Assembly: GCA_027491115.1 (NCBI GenBank) | Contig: JAIXWV010000020.1 | Span: forward strand, 62,001-126,000 | Source of the DNA: Pseudomonadota bacterium | Lineage (GTDB): Bacteria; Bdellovibrionota; UBA1018; CAIMNF01 | Direction of reading: 5' to 3' | Length of the DNA stretch: 64,000 bases | Shown here: in pieces, positions 46,383 through 55,429 of the stretch | Layout of the letters: each line of letters begins with the position of its first letter | How positions within the stretch are numbered: the first letter of the stretch is position 1 | Made by a program: the position numbers and the translations under genes | Notes under the pieces: model-generated | What the model was told of the DNA's origin: nothing | Databases searched by the model: none | What the model saw: the letters and a program-made list of their open reading frames with translations, nothing else

Positions 46383-47531
46383 TCACTCCGCCTCGATTCG
46401 GTTCATCAGGTCTTTTGCACCCTGGTGGTCGGCCTTGATCTGGAGAATCCTTCTCGCAGTGGTCGAGGCTTCGATTTTCTTTCCGACGTGGAACTGCAAT
46501 CCCGCCAGGCTGTACAACAGACTCGGGCTCACGGGAGCTACGTCCACATAAGAAGAAAGCAGTTTCTCGGCAGCCGCGTATTTCTTGATTTCATACGCAC
46601 ACTTGACGAGGTGGAAAATTGCTGTGGAGTTGCGGAGGTTGAGTTCCAGGGAGCGGGCGAAGGCATCATGGGCTGACTCTTTGTTCCCTTCAGAAACGTG
46701 GCACAAACCCAGGCCTACCCAGGCCTTGTCGTGATCCGGATTGGCCGCAACGGCGTCCTGGTAGCAACGCTTGGCTTCCGCCACCTGGCCCTGCTCCAGA
46801 TACAGAGAACCGAGATTGGCCTGGACCTCGTCGCTCGCAGGACTCAGCTCGAGCGCTTTTTTGTAAGCACGTTCGGCATCCGACGCCTGACCAAGGCGGG
46901 CCATGCAGTTTCCGATCATTTTCTGGTACTCAGCCTTCTCCTGGATCCCAAGATCGAGGGAGCGGAGAGCTCGAGCAAGCGCTTGCGCAGCTTCCTGATC
47001 TCTTCCTTGCTGAACCAGAAGCTGAGCCAACAATTGGTACCCCTGCTTGTTCGGAGCAAAGGCCACCGAGTCCCATGCGAACTGGATCGCCTGATCCACC
47101 AACCCTTCACGATCCGAGCAAGCCGCAAGACCGGCATAGGCGATGTCACTGGCCTCGCCAGTTCTCAAGATGGCTCGGAAAATGTTTCTCGCCAAAGCCA
47201 CTTCGCCAGCCGCGAGCAAAATTTGAGCGTTTTCAGCAAGATAGGGGATGTCTTCTTTTTCCGGACCCGTAGCACCCGAGACCGCGCCAGTTCCGGTTTC
47301 GGAAACAGCCGGAGCACTGATCGGGTCCTGAGCCGGAGCGTTCATGAATGGTGGAGGGGTCACCGCCTTCATTTTCGGAGTACGGATCTGGGCGAGGAAG
47401 TACTCGTACTGGTACTCGTCGTCACTGTCCTGAAGGTGGATGGCCACGTCTTCGAGCGAGGCCACTGGATAGAACCGGGTGTTGTCAGATGTAGAGTTTT
47501 GCGAAAGCTTTCCCAGTTGTTCAAACATCAT
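46383..47531 (-). CDS. TPR-repeat protein in flagellar operon
   Basis: 382 residues. A polar N-terminus with Pro-rich linker (VTPPPFMNAPAQDP) precedes about seven tetratricopeptide repeats from residue 95 onward (e.g. AEYQKMIGNCMARLGQASDAERAYKKALELSP, then EVQANLGSLYLEQGQVAEAKRCYQDAVAANP). No signal peptide. TPR proteins in flagellin-glycosylation loci often accompany the glycosyltransferase, which fits the position two genes upstream of the GT9-like gene. Exact role unknown. Confidence 0.75.
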   Translation of the reverse strand: MMFEQLGKLSQNSTSDNTRFYPVASLEDVAIHLQDSDDEYQYEYFLAQIRTPKMKAVTPPPFMNAPAQDPISAPAVSETGTGAVSGATGPEKEDIPYLAENAQILLAAGEVALARNIFRAILRTGEASDIAYAGLAACSDREGLVDQAIQFAWDSVAFAPNKQGYQLLAQLLVQQGRDQEAAQALARALRSLDLGIQEKAEYQKMIGNCMARLGQASDAERAYKKALELSPASDEVQANLGSLYLEQGQVAEAKRCYQDAVAANPDHDKAWVGLGLCHVSEGNKESAHDAFARSLELNLRNSTAIFHLVKCAYEIKKYAAAEKLLSSYVDVAPVSPSLLYSLAGLQFHVGKKIEASTTARRILQIKADHQGAKDLMNRIEAE

Positions 47532-47545
47532 GTTTTTCGTCTCAC

Positions 47546-47995
47546 TTAAACCGTTTGATCAATCCCGTCTCCTGTTGGGGGTTGGGACTGGCTTTTAAAC
47601 TTCGACACCGCCTCTTTTTCCTTGAGGCTTTTCAGAATCCGGCTACGGAGCTCGTATCCTGTACCTTGAATGTATAGAAAAAGTGACTGGTCCGTCAATT
47701 GAATCTCGCGAATGATCGTCATCACCCCGTCGAGCACCCCTTTGAAGGCCGGATCCGACTGCAACCGGACGACCTCTGGGGGTGTAAGTGCCTTTTTGGC
47801 CTGGTCGATTTCGGCATCCAGTGCCTGCATGACCCGGAGGTTCGCCTCACGCACATCCGAGAGCTCGTCGATCAGGTCGAGTTTTGCTTCAATCTCCACC
47901 CCGTCCTGGGTTAGGGACTCCTGGAAGCTCCGGGTCCGCTCCAGGAAGGCACGGAGCAATCTCTGCTTTTCTTCGAACAACTTGACGATCTTCAT
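47546..47995 (-). CDS. FliT-like flagellar protein
   Basis: 149 residues from MKIVKLFEEK; the start lies within ATGA of the fliS stop. Nearly all helical (heptad-rich FLERTRSFQESL, LIDELSDVREANLRVMQALDAEIDQ). Short helical genes directly after fliS are usually FliT, the chaperone of FliD; the sequence itself is too variable to prove this. Confidence 0.55.
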   Translation of the reverse strand: MKIVKLFEEKQRLLRAFLERTRSFQESLTQDGVEIEAKLDLIDELSDVREANLRVMQALDAEIDQAKKALTPPEVVRLQSDPAFKGVLDGVMTIIREIQLTDQSLFLYIQGTGYELRSRILKSLKEKEAVSKFKSQSQPPTGDGIDQTV

Positions 47996-48381
47996 CCTGC
48001 CTTCACTTTCTGTTGTTTGACCTGCTCGATGGCACCCTTCCACCCTTCGAGCAGGTTCTCGAGGAGCTTGCGGGCCTGATCGAACTTCTCCGGATCGTTT
48101 TCCAGGTTGCCCCGGGTGATCTGCTCGACCATGAATGCGTAGAGCCGCTCCAGGTTCTTGGCGATGTCACCCCCGACATTGAAATCCAGGGAATTGGACA
48201 GCTCGTTGATGATGTCATGGGCCTTACCCACTGCGACCCCTTTACCGGCCAAATCCTTCGCGATGGCGCATTCGGAAGCTTTCCTCAGGTACTTGATTGC
48301 CCCTTCGTAAAGCATGATGAGCACTTGCTCCCGGGAAGCGGTGGTCACAGCTGTCTGTCTGTATGCGTTCAATTTACTCAC
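47992..48381 (-). CDS. fliS: flagellin chaperone FliS
   Basis: 129 residues. NAYRQTAVTTASREQVLIMLYEGAIKYLRKA is the conserved start of FliS, and ERLYAFMVEQITRGN follows. It binds the C-terminus of flagellin in the cytosol to stop early assembly. Five bases after fliD. Confidence 0.93.
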   Translation of the reverse strand: MSKLNAYRQTAVTTASREQVLIMLYEGAIKYLRKASECAIAKDLAGKGVAVGKAHDIINELSNSLDFNVGGDIAKNLERLYAFMVEQITRGNLENDPEKFDQARKLLENLLEGWKGAIEQVKQQKVKAG

Positions 48382-48385
48382 GGGT

Positions 48386-49786
48386 TCATCCTCCTAATAA
48401 TTGTGAAACTGGATTGCCTCCGCCCCCTCCGAGGGTGGCTGAAAGGTAACTTTGTTGCCGCTGAAGCTCCGAGAGGGACCCCTGCAGACGACTGAACTGG
48501 TTAGTCAAAGACTCGGTCTTTTTCTCGATTGCCCGCTGCTTGCTCGAAATGGATTCGTCGATCTGGCGGATCCTCGCTTGGAGACCTTTCTCTCGGGCGA
48601 CCATGACCCCACCCTGCACGTTCGAGAAGCCGTCCATCACCGACTTCAGCTGGGTGATAAACCCACGCTCACCGGAAATGACCTCCGCCACACCCTCGAA
48701 GTCGGACTCGAGCGCTTTCTGGAATTTATCCTCTTTAAGCTGGACCACACCCTTCTTGTCGAACTCGATGCCGAGCTCGCTCAAGTGCATCACCTTAAAG
48801 GAATTCTCGTTCTCCGTGTGGGACCCGAAGCCCTCGTGCATGAGGTTACGTAGACGGAATTCGATGTTCTGGAGCGAGGTATCCCCGGCGAAAGTGCTCT
48901 TCGTGTCCGAACTCTCGTTGACTGCGTTTTGTTTATTAATGAAGTCGAGTACCCCGTTGATGCCCTCGACCACGCGCTTGACCTTGTCAGTGACTTTGGC
49001 GTAGTCCGCCTTCACATTGAACGTGAACTTTTGTCCGGGCTTGGCCTGCTTCAACTGGACGCCGATCCCCTGCAGGAAGTCAGGGACTTCATTTCCGGGA
49101 AGCTCCACCTCGAAGCCATCGACGACGAGGAGCGCGTTCTTCGCTCCCTTGTCCTGATCGATGTACAAATCTTCTTGTCCGTCCACGAAGTACATCTGCG
49201 GAAATTTGACCTCGCTCTCGGATCCGTCTTTTTTCGCCGTGATCACGAGACGATAAGGCTTCTCCGTGTCGGTGACATCCTTGAGGACAGTCGCCTTCAC
49301 CGGACTGTCGAGCATCAAATTGATCTTGTTGGCGATCCCGTAGAGAGACGCATCGTCCTCGGTCACGTAAATGTCCTGACTTTTCCCTTCAGGAAGATCG
49401 AAGGAGATGTACCCGACACCGAGAACTTTTTTATTTGGATCACTGAAGCCGTTCGAGATCATCGAAGACCGTTCGGCGAGTTCCTTGATCTCGACCTCCC
49501 AGCTCCCGACGTTCGCCTTTTCCTTGTCCACTTTGACGGACATCAGCTGAGCCCCGTCGCCGAGCTCGGCCTGCAGTTCCTTGAATTTCGAGAACCCGAT
49601 CATCGACTCGAGTGAGCCCTGCAAGGCGGAGAATTTCCCTTTGAAATCGCCGAAGAGCTTCAATTTGGCGTTTTCAGCCTCTTTGCGCTTCTCCAGAGAT
49701 TTAACGGGCTGTTTTTCAGCCTCGATGATGGCGTTCAAAGCCTGCTTGAACTGGCCTCCGCCCATGGGATCAAAACGTAAACCCAC
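48386..49786 (-). CDS. fliD: flagellar filament cap protein FliD
   Basis: 466 residues. The start is taken as the GTG (GTG GGT TTA CGT), preceded by GGAGGACTTC at good distance; longer frames have no signal. N-terminal GLRFDPMGGGQFKQALNAIIEAEKQPVKSLEKRK and the C-terminal coiled coil (QARIRQIDESISSKQRAIEKKTESLTNQF) match FliD, which caps the filament and folds flagellin. Exported through the flagellar type III system, so no signal peptide is expected. Confidence 0.9.
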   Translation of the reverse strand: MGLRFDPMGGGQFKQALNAIIEAEKQPVKSLEKRKEAENAKLKLFGDFKGKFSALQGSLESMIGFSKFKELQAELGDGAQLMSVKVDKEKANVGSWEVEIKELAERSSMISNGFSDPNKKVLGVGYISFDLPEGKSQDIYVTEDDASLYGIANKINLMLDSPVKATVLKDVTDTEKPYRLVITAKKDGSESEVKFPQMYFVDGQEDLYIDQDKGAKNALLVVDGFEVELPGNEVPDFLQGIGVQLKQAKPGQKFTFNVKADYAKVTDKVKRVVEGINGVLDFINKQNAVNESSDTKSTFAGDTSLQNIEFRLRNLMHEGFGSHTENENSFKVMHLSELGIEFDKKGVVQLKEDKFQKALESDFEGVAEVISGERGFITQLKSVMDGFSNVQGGVMVAREKGLQARIRQIDESISSKQRAIEKKTESLTNQFSRLQGSLSELQRQQSYLSATLGGGGGNPVSQLLGG

Positions 49787-49833
49787 GCTTGAAGTCCTCC
49801 TTGACCTCATTTCCTATTTTGAAGGAATTCCCA

Positions 49834-50598
49834 CTAAAATCCAGGGAAATTGCGGCGAAAGATCATTTCATTGTTGGATTCGGGGAAGTTCCCACAGACC
49901 AGAAATTGACGGTGAACCGGCGGATAGCCCATATTGAAATAGAATCCACCCAGCGAGTCAAAGTCATGGCAGTGGCCGAGGATCACGCCGTCGAATCCCC
50001 GGGCATGGATCCCCGATGCGAACTCCCGGAACACCTTCCTCAAAGCATCCCTTCTGCGGGGATCCCAATTTTCGGGCAACTCACTCGCTTTCCGCTCCAT
50101 CGACCTCGAGAGCTTGGTGGCTACGCGGTCGATCCAGTTCCCGGGAAGGGCTCGGGCCAATTGCTGGAGGGGGGCGGACCTGAAAAAGGTCCGCAGTCTC
50201 AAGTATCCGACATCACTCTGGTCCACGAGATCTCCGTGAGCGACATACAGCTTCCGGAGGGCGCTTTCTGTTTCAACTTCAACACAGACCGCTTCGGGTT
50301 CGAATCGAACCCCCCTCGGCATGAAGCCCGAAAGGTGGAAATCATGATTTCCTTCGATATAGAAGATTCGGACCTTTCGCTCGAGCAGGCGTGACACGGC
50401 CTCCAAAAACAACCGGTGTTTCTCCCTAAAATATTGAGAATCTCCGACCACAAGATCGAACATATCACCGGCAAAAATCACGGCATCCTCGGATCCAGTG
50501 GGTTCATCCAAAGCCGCGATCAAGGAGCTGTACAGTGAATCGTCCGGACGGGTCAGGTGCAAATCCGAGAAGATCCACACCCGGCGAAATCGTTCCAT
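49834..50598 (-). CDS. lpxH: UDP-2,3-diacylglucosamine diphosphatase LpxH-like
   Basis: 254 residues. The calcineurin-like metallophosphoesterase motifs are SDLHL at the N-terminus, GDMFD, GNHDFH and, near the C-terminus, GHCHD. FEPEAVCVEVETE and AHGD complete the core. LpxH cleaves UDP-diacylglucosamine in lipid A synthesis at the inner membrane. Its start overlaps the FlaG-like stop by one base (TAATG), so it is transcribed as part of the flagellar operon, an unusual place for it. A related UDP-sugar phosphatase of other function cannot be excluded. Confidence 0.82.
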   Translation of the reverse strand: MERFRRVWIFSDLHLTRPDDSLYSSLIAALDEPTGSEDAVIFAGDMFDLVVGDSQYFREKHRLFLEAVSRLLERKVRIFYIEGNHDFHLSGFMPRGVRFEPEAVCVEVETESALRKLYVAHGDLVDQSDVGYLRLRTFFRSAPLQQLARALPGNWIDRVATKLSRSMERKASELPENWDPRRRDALRKVFREFASGIHARGFDGVILGHCHDFDSLGGFYFNMGYPPVHRQFLVCGNFPESNNEMIFRRNFPGF

Positions 50599-50966
50599 TA
50601 GACTTTCTGGTCTAGAAGGCGGCCGGACTTGCTTCCCGCATGGATCGCTTCCCGGAGGCGAAGGAACTCCTCGCCCGAAACAGACCGAAGAATCCCCCCG
50701 GCACCATCTTTCAACAGGACCCGAAGTCCGGGCCCGCTTCCCACCGATGAAGCGCTGATCCCGTGGGATAGATTCGTCTCATCTACAGAAAAGGATTCGA
50801 TCGCCTCTTCCAAAGCCTCGGCCGAGACGGGAGTCTGATCATCTTTTTTTTCCTGCTTCTTCTGGCGTTCGTAAGCATTGGAGCCCGCTCCCCCTTGCTT
50901 GTCGTTACCCGCCTCGGTGATCCGGCCGAACGAGGCCTGGATCGGTATAAAGGTCTGGATCTTCAT
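50598..50966 (-). CDS. FlaG-like small protein, first gene of flagellar operon
   Basis: 122 residues from MKIQTFIPIQ. The first 55 residues are polar and low complexity, while the C-terminal segment GLRVLLKDGAGGILRSVSGEEFLRLREA resembles the conserved end of FlaG (a beta-turn followed by I/R...P/S-x-E-E). FlaG influences filament length in several species. The assignment leans on this short motif plus position upstream of lpxH-fliD. Confidence 0.45.
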   Translation of the reverse strand: MKIQTFIPIQASFGRITEAGNDKQGGAGSNAYERQKKQEKKDDQTPVSAEALEEAIESFSVDETNLSHGISASSVGSGPGLRVLLKDGAGGILRSVSGEEFLRLREAIHAGSKSGRLLDQKV

Positions 50967-51145
50967 TCCACTACCCTCCCATCCTCTGATCGGCAAGAGC
51001 CCCCGAATGATTGAATTTCAGGCAAGGAGAAAGCTATTGCCTTGAAGAATCAGGGGTTTTTTGTCTCTGGAACGGGGCAATTCCTCCCAGAACCGCATGG
51101 ATTGCGCCACCATCCGGCATTTCCGAGCCTTTACACGCTTTCTTC

Positions 51146-51175
51146 TTGACTCCTTACATCAACTTTGTGTAAGAT
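51146..51175 (+). promoter_or_regulatory. sigma-70-like promoter
   Basis: TTGACT, 18 bases, TAAGAT, 24 bases before the start codon of the lipoprotein gene; similar to the boxes ahead of the secreted-protein gene at 34978. Confidence 0.5.
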
Positions 51176-51199
51176 GTGCGAAATTTTTTGGAGGATTCC

Positions 51200-52123
51200 A
51201 TGATCTCTTCCCGCTTGATCGCCCTGATTGCCGTGCTTCCCGCCTTCCTCTCAGCTTGCTCCGAAGGCGCCTACTCCCCGAATTCGGGCACGCCTTACCT
51301 GGGGTCGGGCATGAACCAATTCGGCATGACGCAGCCCGGATTGATTCAGAACGGCATGAACCCGATGGGAAATCCGCTCATGAACCCAATGATGGATCCA
51401 ATGATGATGACCGCTCAGGCTCGCATGAATGCGGGGTTTTACTTCAACGGCTTCTGGAACATGGGATGCGGGATCAGAACCGGCGTGGCCTACACAGCCG
51501 ATCAATGCGCATGCGTGAAGGCCCCTTGTGACTGCAAAAAAGTGATGAACCAGTGTCAGAACGGCAACACCACCGGGGGATCAGACGGCATCAATTGTGA
51601 CTCCAAGACTCTTCCTCTGACCCTGACAGGAGCCGATGCCCGAGCTCTGTATCACCGCCTGGCAAGAGAAGAAGTGGAGGCCGGAAAACGTGGTAGAACC
51701 CGGATCAAAACCGGTACCGTGATCAAGTGCTTCAAAGACGGTAAAGGGAAGCGTGATGAAAACTATGCCTGTGACTTCGACATCGCTGTGGCGGATGGCC
51801 GTCTTTATGAGTACTACCCGGTGGGTCGCCCTGCTACCGCAGGCGCTGCTTCGGACAGTGTTTACACGGGCTCGAGCCTGGAGATCGGTGGACAGTACCT
51901 GAACACCAATGAAGGATTGATTCGTCTGCGCGGCCGGATTGCGGCAACCCTCTACAAGAAGCTCGGAACCGAAGCCAAACCAGGCAACATCGGAGGCACC
52001 ACCGCAGCGAATATCAAAAGCGGAATGAACCTCAAGTGCTTCGAAACCCTCACCACCGCCACTCCGGTCACCGAATGCCAGATCAAACTCCGGGTTGAAA
52101 CCGGAGAGGTGATCTCGAACTGA
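51200..52123 (+). CDS. Met/Asn-rich lipoprotein of unknown function
   Basis: 307 residues from MISSRLIALIAVLPAFLSAC, with GGAGG upstream. LSAC is a lipobox, so it should be a lipoprotein. A Met/Asn/Gly/Pro-rich low-complexity stretch (residues 35-75, e.g. GMNPMGNPLMNPMMDPMMM) is followed by a Cys cluster (CACVKAPCDCKKVMNQC) and a C-terminal domain with two similar halves that each hold a KTGTVIKCF-like or KSGMNLKCF motif. Looks like an internally duplicated surface domain. No family recognised. Confidence 0.6.
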   Translation: MISSRLIALIAVLPAFLSACSEGAYSPNSGTPYLGSGMNQFGMTQPGLIQNGMNPMGNPLMNPMMDPMMMTAQARMNAGFYFNGFWNMGCGIRTGVAYTADQCACVKAPCDCKKVMNQCQNGNTTGGSDGINCDSKTLPLTLTGADARALYHRLAREEVEAGKRGRTRIKTGTVIKCFKDGKGKRDENYACDFDIAVADGRLYEYYPVGRPATAGAASDSVYTGSSLEIGGQYLNTNEGLIRLRGRIAATLYKKLGTEAKPGNIGGTTAANIKSGMNLKCFETLTTATPVTECQIKLRVETGEVISN

Positions 52124-52211
52124 TCCGCCCCGAGTCTCTCGTACCCGGCAATTCATTCCTATTCACTCGTGGTTCAATCCCACCGAAAGGTGGGTCAGGA
52201 GGGTGACAAGG

Positions 52212-53387
52212 ATGTCAAACCCGGGATTCGGTGAATGGTTGGTTTTCTTGTGCCTGGCGACAATCACAGGCATACCGTTTTACTTCAAATACTGGCTTTC
52301 GACTGAAAAACCCGTTCTCCGGGATCGACTCGACCGTCGGACCAACTCCTTGTCTGCGATCATTTTCATCGCCCTTTTTGCGGGAGCCTTCCTCTATCCT
52401 CGCCACTCTTGGAAAGTGGCACAGATCCTACTCGGTGCTGCAATCCTCTCTTTCTCCATTCTGTACCAGTCCCGGGGACGTTATTTGGCGGGATTATCCG
52501 GTCAAGGAACTGCCAAACCGGATGCCACATTCAGACAAAGTGCCGCAAGGATGGCGATAGGCCTACTCCTCTGTGCCGTGTTTTCTTGGCAACCCCTCTT
52601 GATTCTGATCGCTCCATTCGTGATCCCTTTTCTGATGCCTGCGTTTTTGCGCCTGCAGTATTCCACGCGAGCCATGGCGGATTCGCCCCTCCGACAGAAA
52701 ATCATCCGCGTTTTTGAAGACGCCGCCCTCCCTCTTTCACAGATTCACATTGTGGATGAGACCGGGTCGGGCTCCCGGAACGCGTTCATCGCAGGAAGTC
52801 GACTGGGTCGAGGCGCTTTCGGGCGTACCCTCTTCATCGGTCTCGGGCTTTTCGAAATCCTCGACGAGGAGGAGCTTCAAGCGGTGGTGTTCCATGAGGC
52901 GGCACACGCGAAGCTCCATCACCTTCGGAATCGCTGGTTCTCCTCCATCGGACTGTTCGTCCTTTGTTGTTTTTGGACCGCGGTACCCGTCGCGTTCTTG
53001 TTCCCAGGGGACACCGGTCTTCTGATCGCGGCGTTCCTGATCGCGGGAATGGCCCAGGTCTGGTTCCTGAGCCGGGTGATTCACCGACAGGAGCTGGAAG
53101 CGGATCGGGAAGCCGTAAGAATGGGTGCAAGCTCATCAGCCCTGGCGCGAGCATTGAAAAAACTCGACACCGGAAGTTCCGGGCCGTACCCATCCCTCGA
53201 GGAACGCCTGGAGGCCCTGAACAACGGATGGTCTCCCGCATCCGGGATCATTCCACAAAAATCATTCCTTTCAGCCTATTCGATGCTGGTGATCGGAGTC
53301 GTTCTCTGGTCGGCGCAAAACCTGACTCCGAAGGAGACCGGATCGGCACAGATTGCCCGTTCAGAGCAGGACGGAACGCGTCGATAA
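52212..53387 (+). CDS. M48-family membrane metalloprotease
   Basis: 391 residues from ATG TCA AAC, chosen because AGGAGG is at the right distance; a GTG three codons earlier would abut it. Two or three N-terminal TMs, a further hydrophobic pair around 135-150, HEAAH at 228-232 (zinc site, His and Glu) and a downstream TM pair at 245-285, followed by RQELEADREAVRMG, the third zinc ligand. This is the HtpX/STE24 arrangement. Probably quality control of membrane proteins. Confidence 0.82.
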   Translation: MSNPGFGEWLVFLCLATITGIPFYFKYWLSTEKPVLRDRLDRRTNSLSAIIFIALFAGAFLYPRHSWKVAQILLGAAILSFSILYQSRGRYLAGLSGQGTAKPDATFRQSAARMAIGLLLCAVFSWQPLLILIAPFVIPFLMPAFLRLQYSTRAMADSPLRQKIIRVFEDAALPLSQIHIVDETGSGSRNAFIAGSRLGRGAFGRTLFIGLGLFEILDEEELQAVVFHEAAHAKLHHLRNRWFSSIGLFVLCCFWTAVPVAFLFPGDTGLLIAAFLIAGMAQVWFLSRVIHRQELEADREAVRMGASSSALARALKKLDTGSSGPYPSLEERLEALNNGWSPASGIIPQKSFLSAYSMLVIGVVLWSAQNLTPKETGSAQIARSEQDGTRR

Positions 53388-53409
53388 GGAAGCGGGAGAA
53401 GGATTTCCT

Positions 53410-54540
53410 ATGAAATGGACTGTCGGATGGATCGGATTGCTGGTGGCGCTTGTGATGACCGTACCTGCGGGAGTCTGCTCTGAGAACACTTCCAACGTGA
53501 ATCTCGATCAAGCCTTCGATGCTTTGGACAAATCGATCAAGGAAGGAAAAGAAGGCACACTCTCCCAGCTATCGCGCTGGAAAGAGTTGGAACAATTTCA
53601 GACCGCGCTCTGGCGGGCCATGGCACTTGATCCCACTCCCGGGGCAGCGGTACCGGTGAGCGAGGTCCCCAAGGAACTGTTTGCAGCAGAACTCAATCTC
53701 GAATTGAAGACCCAGTGGGAGAACCTCCAGAAAAGTCCGCTCCCGAAACAAACCGGTTCGGAAGCCGAATTCAAACAGTATGCGGCAACCGTGAGCCAGA
53801 TCCTGACCTTTCGGGAAAACCGTCAATTCCCGCTCGCAAGAGCCATCGCCAAGCGTGGTATCCTGGACCATGACTTCAAGCCCCTGTTGAACAGGATTCA
53901 ATCGCCGAAAGAAGCTGGCGGATCAAATGCCTCCTGGGCCCGGGTTGAAGACGGATTGAAAACCTTGCGCGACCTGGTTTTGCCCAAAGATCCACAAAAG
54001 CGAGAACTGTTTACCAATGGCAACCAATTCATTTGGTATGCGGTGGTCGCATTTCTGGGGTTCTTTGTCGGAGTTATCGGTATCCGGGTCAAACCGGATT
54101 TCTTTCAACGCTTCGCTGACACCATCGAAACCGCCACGCCCCCCCATTCGACAGGAAAACACGGGGGTTCGACGCTCGACTACTCCAAGTGGCTGAAGGA
54201 GCTCGAAGAGATTCTCAGTCGCCTCCGCTCTTCCCAGATCGGACATGAACGGAGGATCGAGGACATGGTCCAACAGGCAGATCAAATGGTCCAACAGGCC
54301 GGTGGTTTGGCTGCAGACGCCCGGATCAAGAACGAACCCAACCTGGAGTTTCGTGTGGGAAGTCTCTTGAAACAACTCCGCGGACAGATGGAACACGCTC
54401 AAAAACTGAAAGCAGGCGATCGGGTTCAGGTCACGGTGATGATGGAACACTGTCTCAAGTTGTGTGATGCCATCGAGGCGGGGGCGATTCATTACGACCG
54501 CACCAAGCCGAGTGAGCCGCCCGTGATCAAGAGCGCCTAA
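53410..54540 (+). CDS. membrane protein with coiled coil, unknown function
   Basis: 376 residues from MKWTVGWIGLL, with GGGAGAAGG upstream. Signal peptide to about residue 24, a helical periplasmic region, one TM helix at about 208-230 (YAVVAFLGFFVGVIGI), then a cytoplasmic coiled coil (WLKELEEILSRLRSSQIGHERRIEDMVQQADQMVQQ) and a helical end. No family recognised. It follows the M48 gene by 22 bases and may be co-transcribed with it. Confidence 0.55.
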   Translation: MKWTVGWIGLLVALVMTVPAGVCSENTSNVNLDQAFDALDKSIKEGKEGTLSQLSRWKELEQFQTALWRAMALDPTPGAAVPVSEVPKELFAAELNLELKTQWENLQKSPLPKQTGSEAEFKQYAATVSQILTFRENRQFPLARAIAKRGILDHDFKPLLNRIQSPKEAGGSNASWARVEDGLKTLRDLVLPKDPQKRELFTNGNQFIWYAVVAFLGFFVGVIGIRVKPDFFQRFADTIETATPPHSTGKHGGSTLDYSKWLKELEEILSRLRSSQIGHERRIEDMVQQADQMVQQAGGLAADARIKNEPNLEFRVGSLLKQLRGQMEHAQKLKAGDRVQVTVMMEHCLKLCDAIEAGAIHYDRTKPSEPPVIKSA

Positions 54541-54581
54541 ACGGATTTCCACGTAAGGCAGGCTGGGAGACGGTTCGCCTT

Positions 54582-54599
54582 GAGGGGCCCCTCTTTTTT
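54582..54599 (+). terminator. intrinsic terminator
   Basis: GAGGGGCCCCTC followed by TTTTTT on the plus strand, about 40 bases after the stop of the coiled-coil protein. The stem is short but very GC-rich. Confidence 0.6.
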
Positions 54600-54602
54600 A
54601 TC

Positions 54603-54630
54603 TTGATTCTCGGGCGAAATAGGATATGAT
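54603..54630 (+). promoter_or_regulatory. sigma-70 promoter for the trypsin-like protease gene
   Basis: TTGATT, 16 bases, TATGAT, right after the terminator and 30 bases before the start codon, which has AAAGGAGG in front. Confidence 0.6.
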
Positions 54631-54660
54631 GCGGCGCGTTGACCCTTAAAGGAGGCGCAC

Positions 54661-55407
54661 ATGCTCAAGTCCCTGGTCCGGTTCTTGGTTCTCTCCATCC
54701 CTTGTTTTGCCCAAGCTGAACCCACCGGTATCGAAGGGGTGATCGGGACCGACGAACGGTATCAGATCACGAAAGCCAATATGAAGCAGCCTCACTTGAG
54801 CGTGGGCCAGTTGGTGCTGAGTTTTGCCGGGGGCGACGCTCTATGCTCGGGGACCGTGATTGGAAAGCGACATGTCCTCACAGCAGCGCACTGCCTGGTC
54901 GACAACGGAAACATTCCAAGCCGAATCTTGTTCTATCCGGGTTCCACCACCTCAATTGAGACCACGAAAAACCGTTACGGGAAACACGAAGGAGTCGCAG
55001 TCCGGGTCCATCCGGGCTACACCAAGGCACGCATCACCGAGAACGACATGGGGCTCATTTACTTTGCCAAAGACCTTCCAGTACCGGCCTTGCCGATCGC
55101 CGAAGCTCCCAATTCCTACCTCCTTCCCTTCCAGGAGCTGATCGTCAGCGGTTATCCCGGTGACAAAGAGACTGGAACCCTGTGGGAAGCACGGGGTTAC
55201 ATGAAGACCAATCCCCTGGTCGATGCGAACGCCCACTACCTCGACACTTTTGCCGGGATGTCCGGGGCGTCGATCCGGACCGGCGGTGCGGTGATCGCCG
55301 TTCACTCGAGCGGTCATGCGGATGCGAGTGGCAAATACGTTGTGAATTTCGCAAATTTCCTCTCTGCCGCTCGGATCCAAATGCTGAAGAAGTGGCTGAA
55401 AGACTAG
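54661..55407 (+). CDS. secreted trypsin-like serine protease
   Basis: 248 residues with a signal peptide (ending CFAQA). The catalytic triad is complete: LTAAHC (His), ENDMGLIYF (Asp) and GMSGAS (Ser, with GMSGAS in place of GDSGGP). The Ser motif and short length place it with S1B/V8-like enzymes rather than digestive trypsins. Only one Cys pair is visible near the His (LCSG, AHC). Exported to the periplasm or outside. Confidence 0.85.
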   Translation: MLKSLVRFLVLSIPCFAQAEPTGIEGVIGTDERYQITKANMKQPHLSVGQLVLSFAGGDALCSGTVIGKRHVLTAAHCLVDNGNIPSRILFYPGSTTSIETTKNRYGKHEGVAVRVHPGYTKARITENDMGLIYFAKDLPVPALPIAEAPNSYLLPFQELIVSGYPGDKETGTLWEARGYMKTNPLVDANAHYLDTFAGMSGASIRTGGAVIAVHSSGHADASGKYVVNFANFLSAARIQMLKKWLKD

Positions 55408-55429
55408 TAACTGTGTTAGCTTCGCCGCG

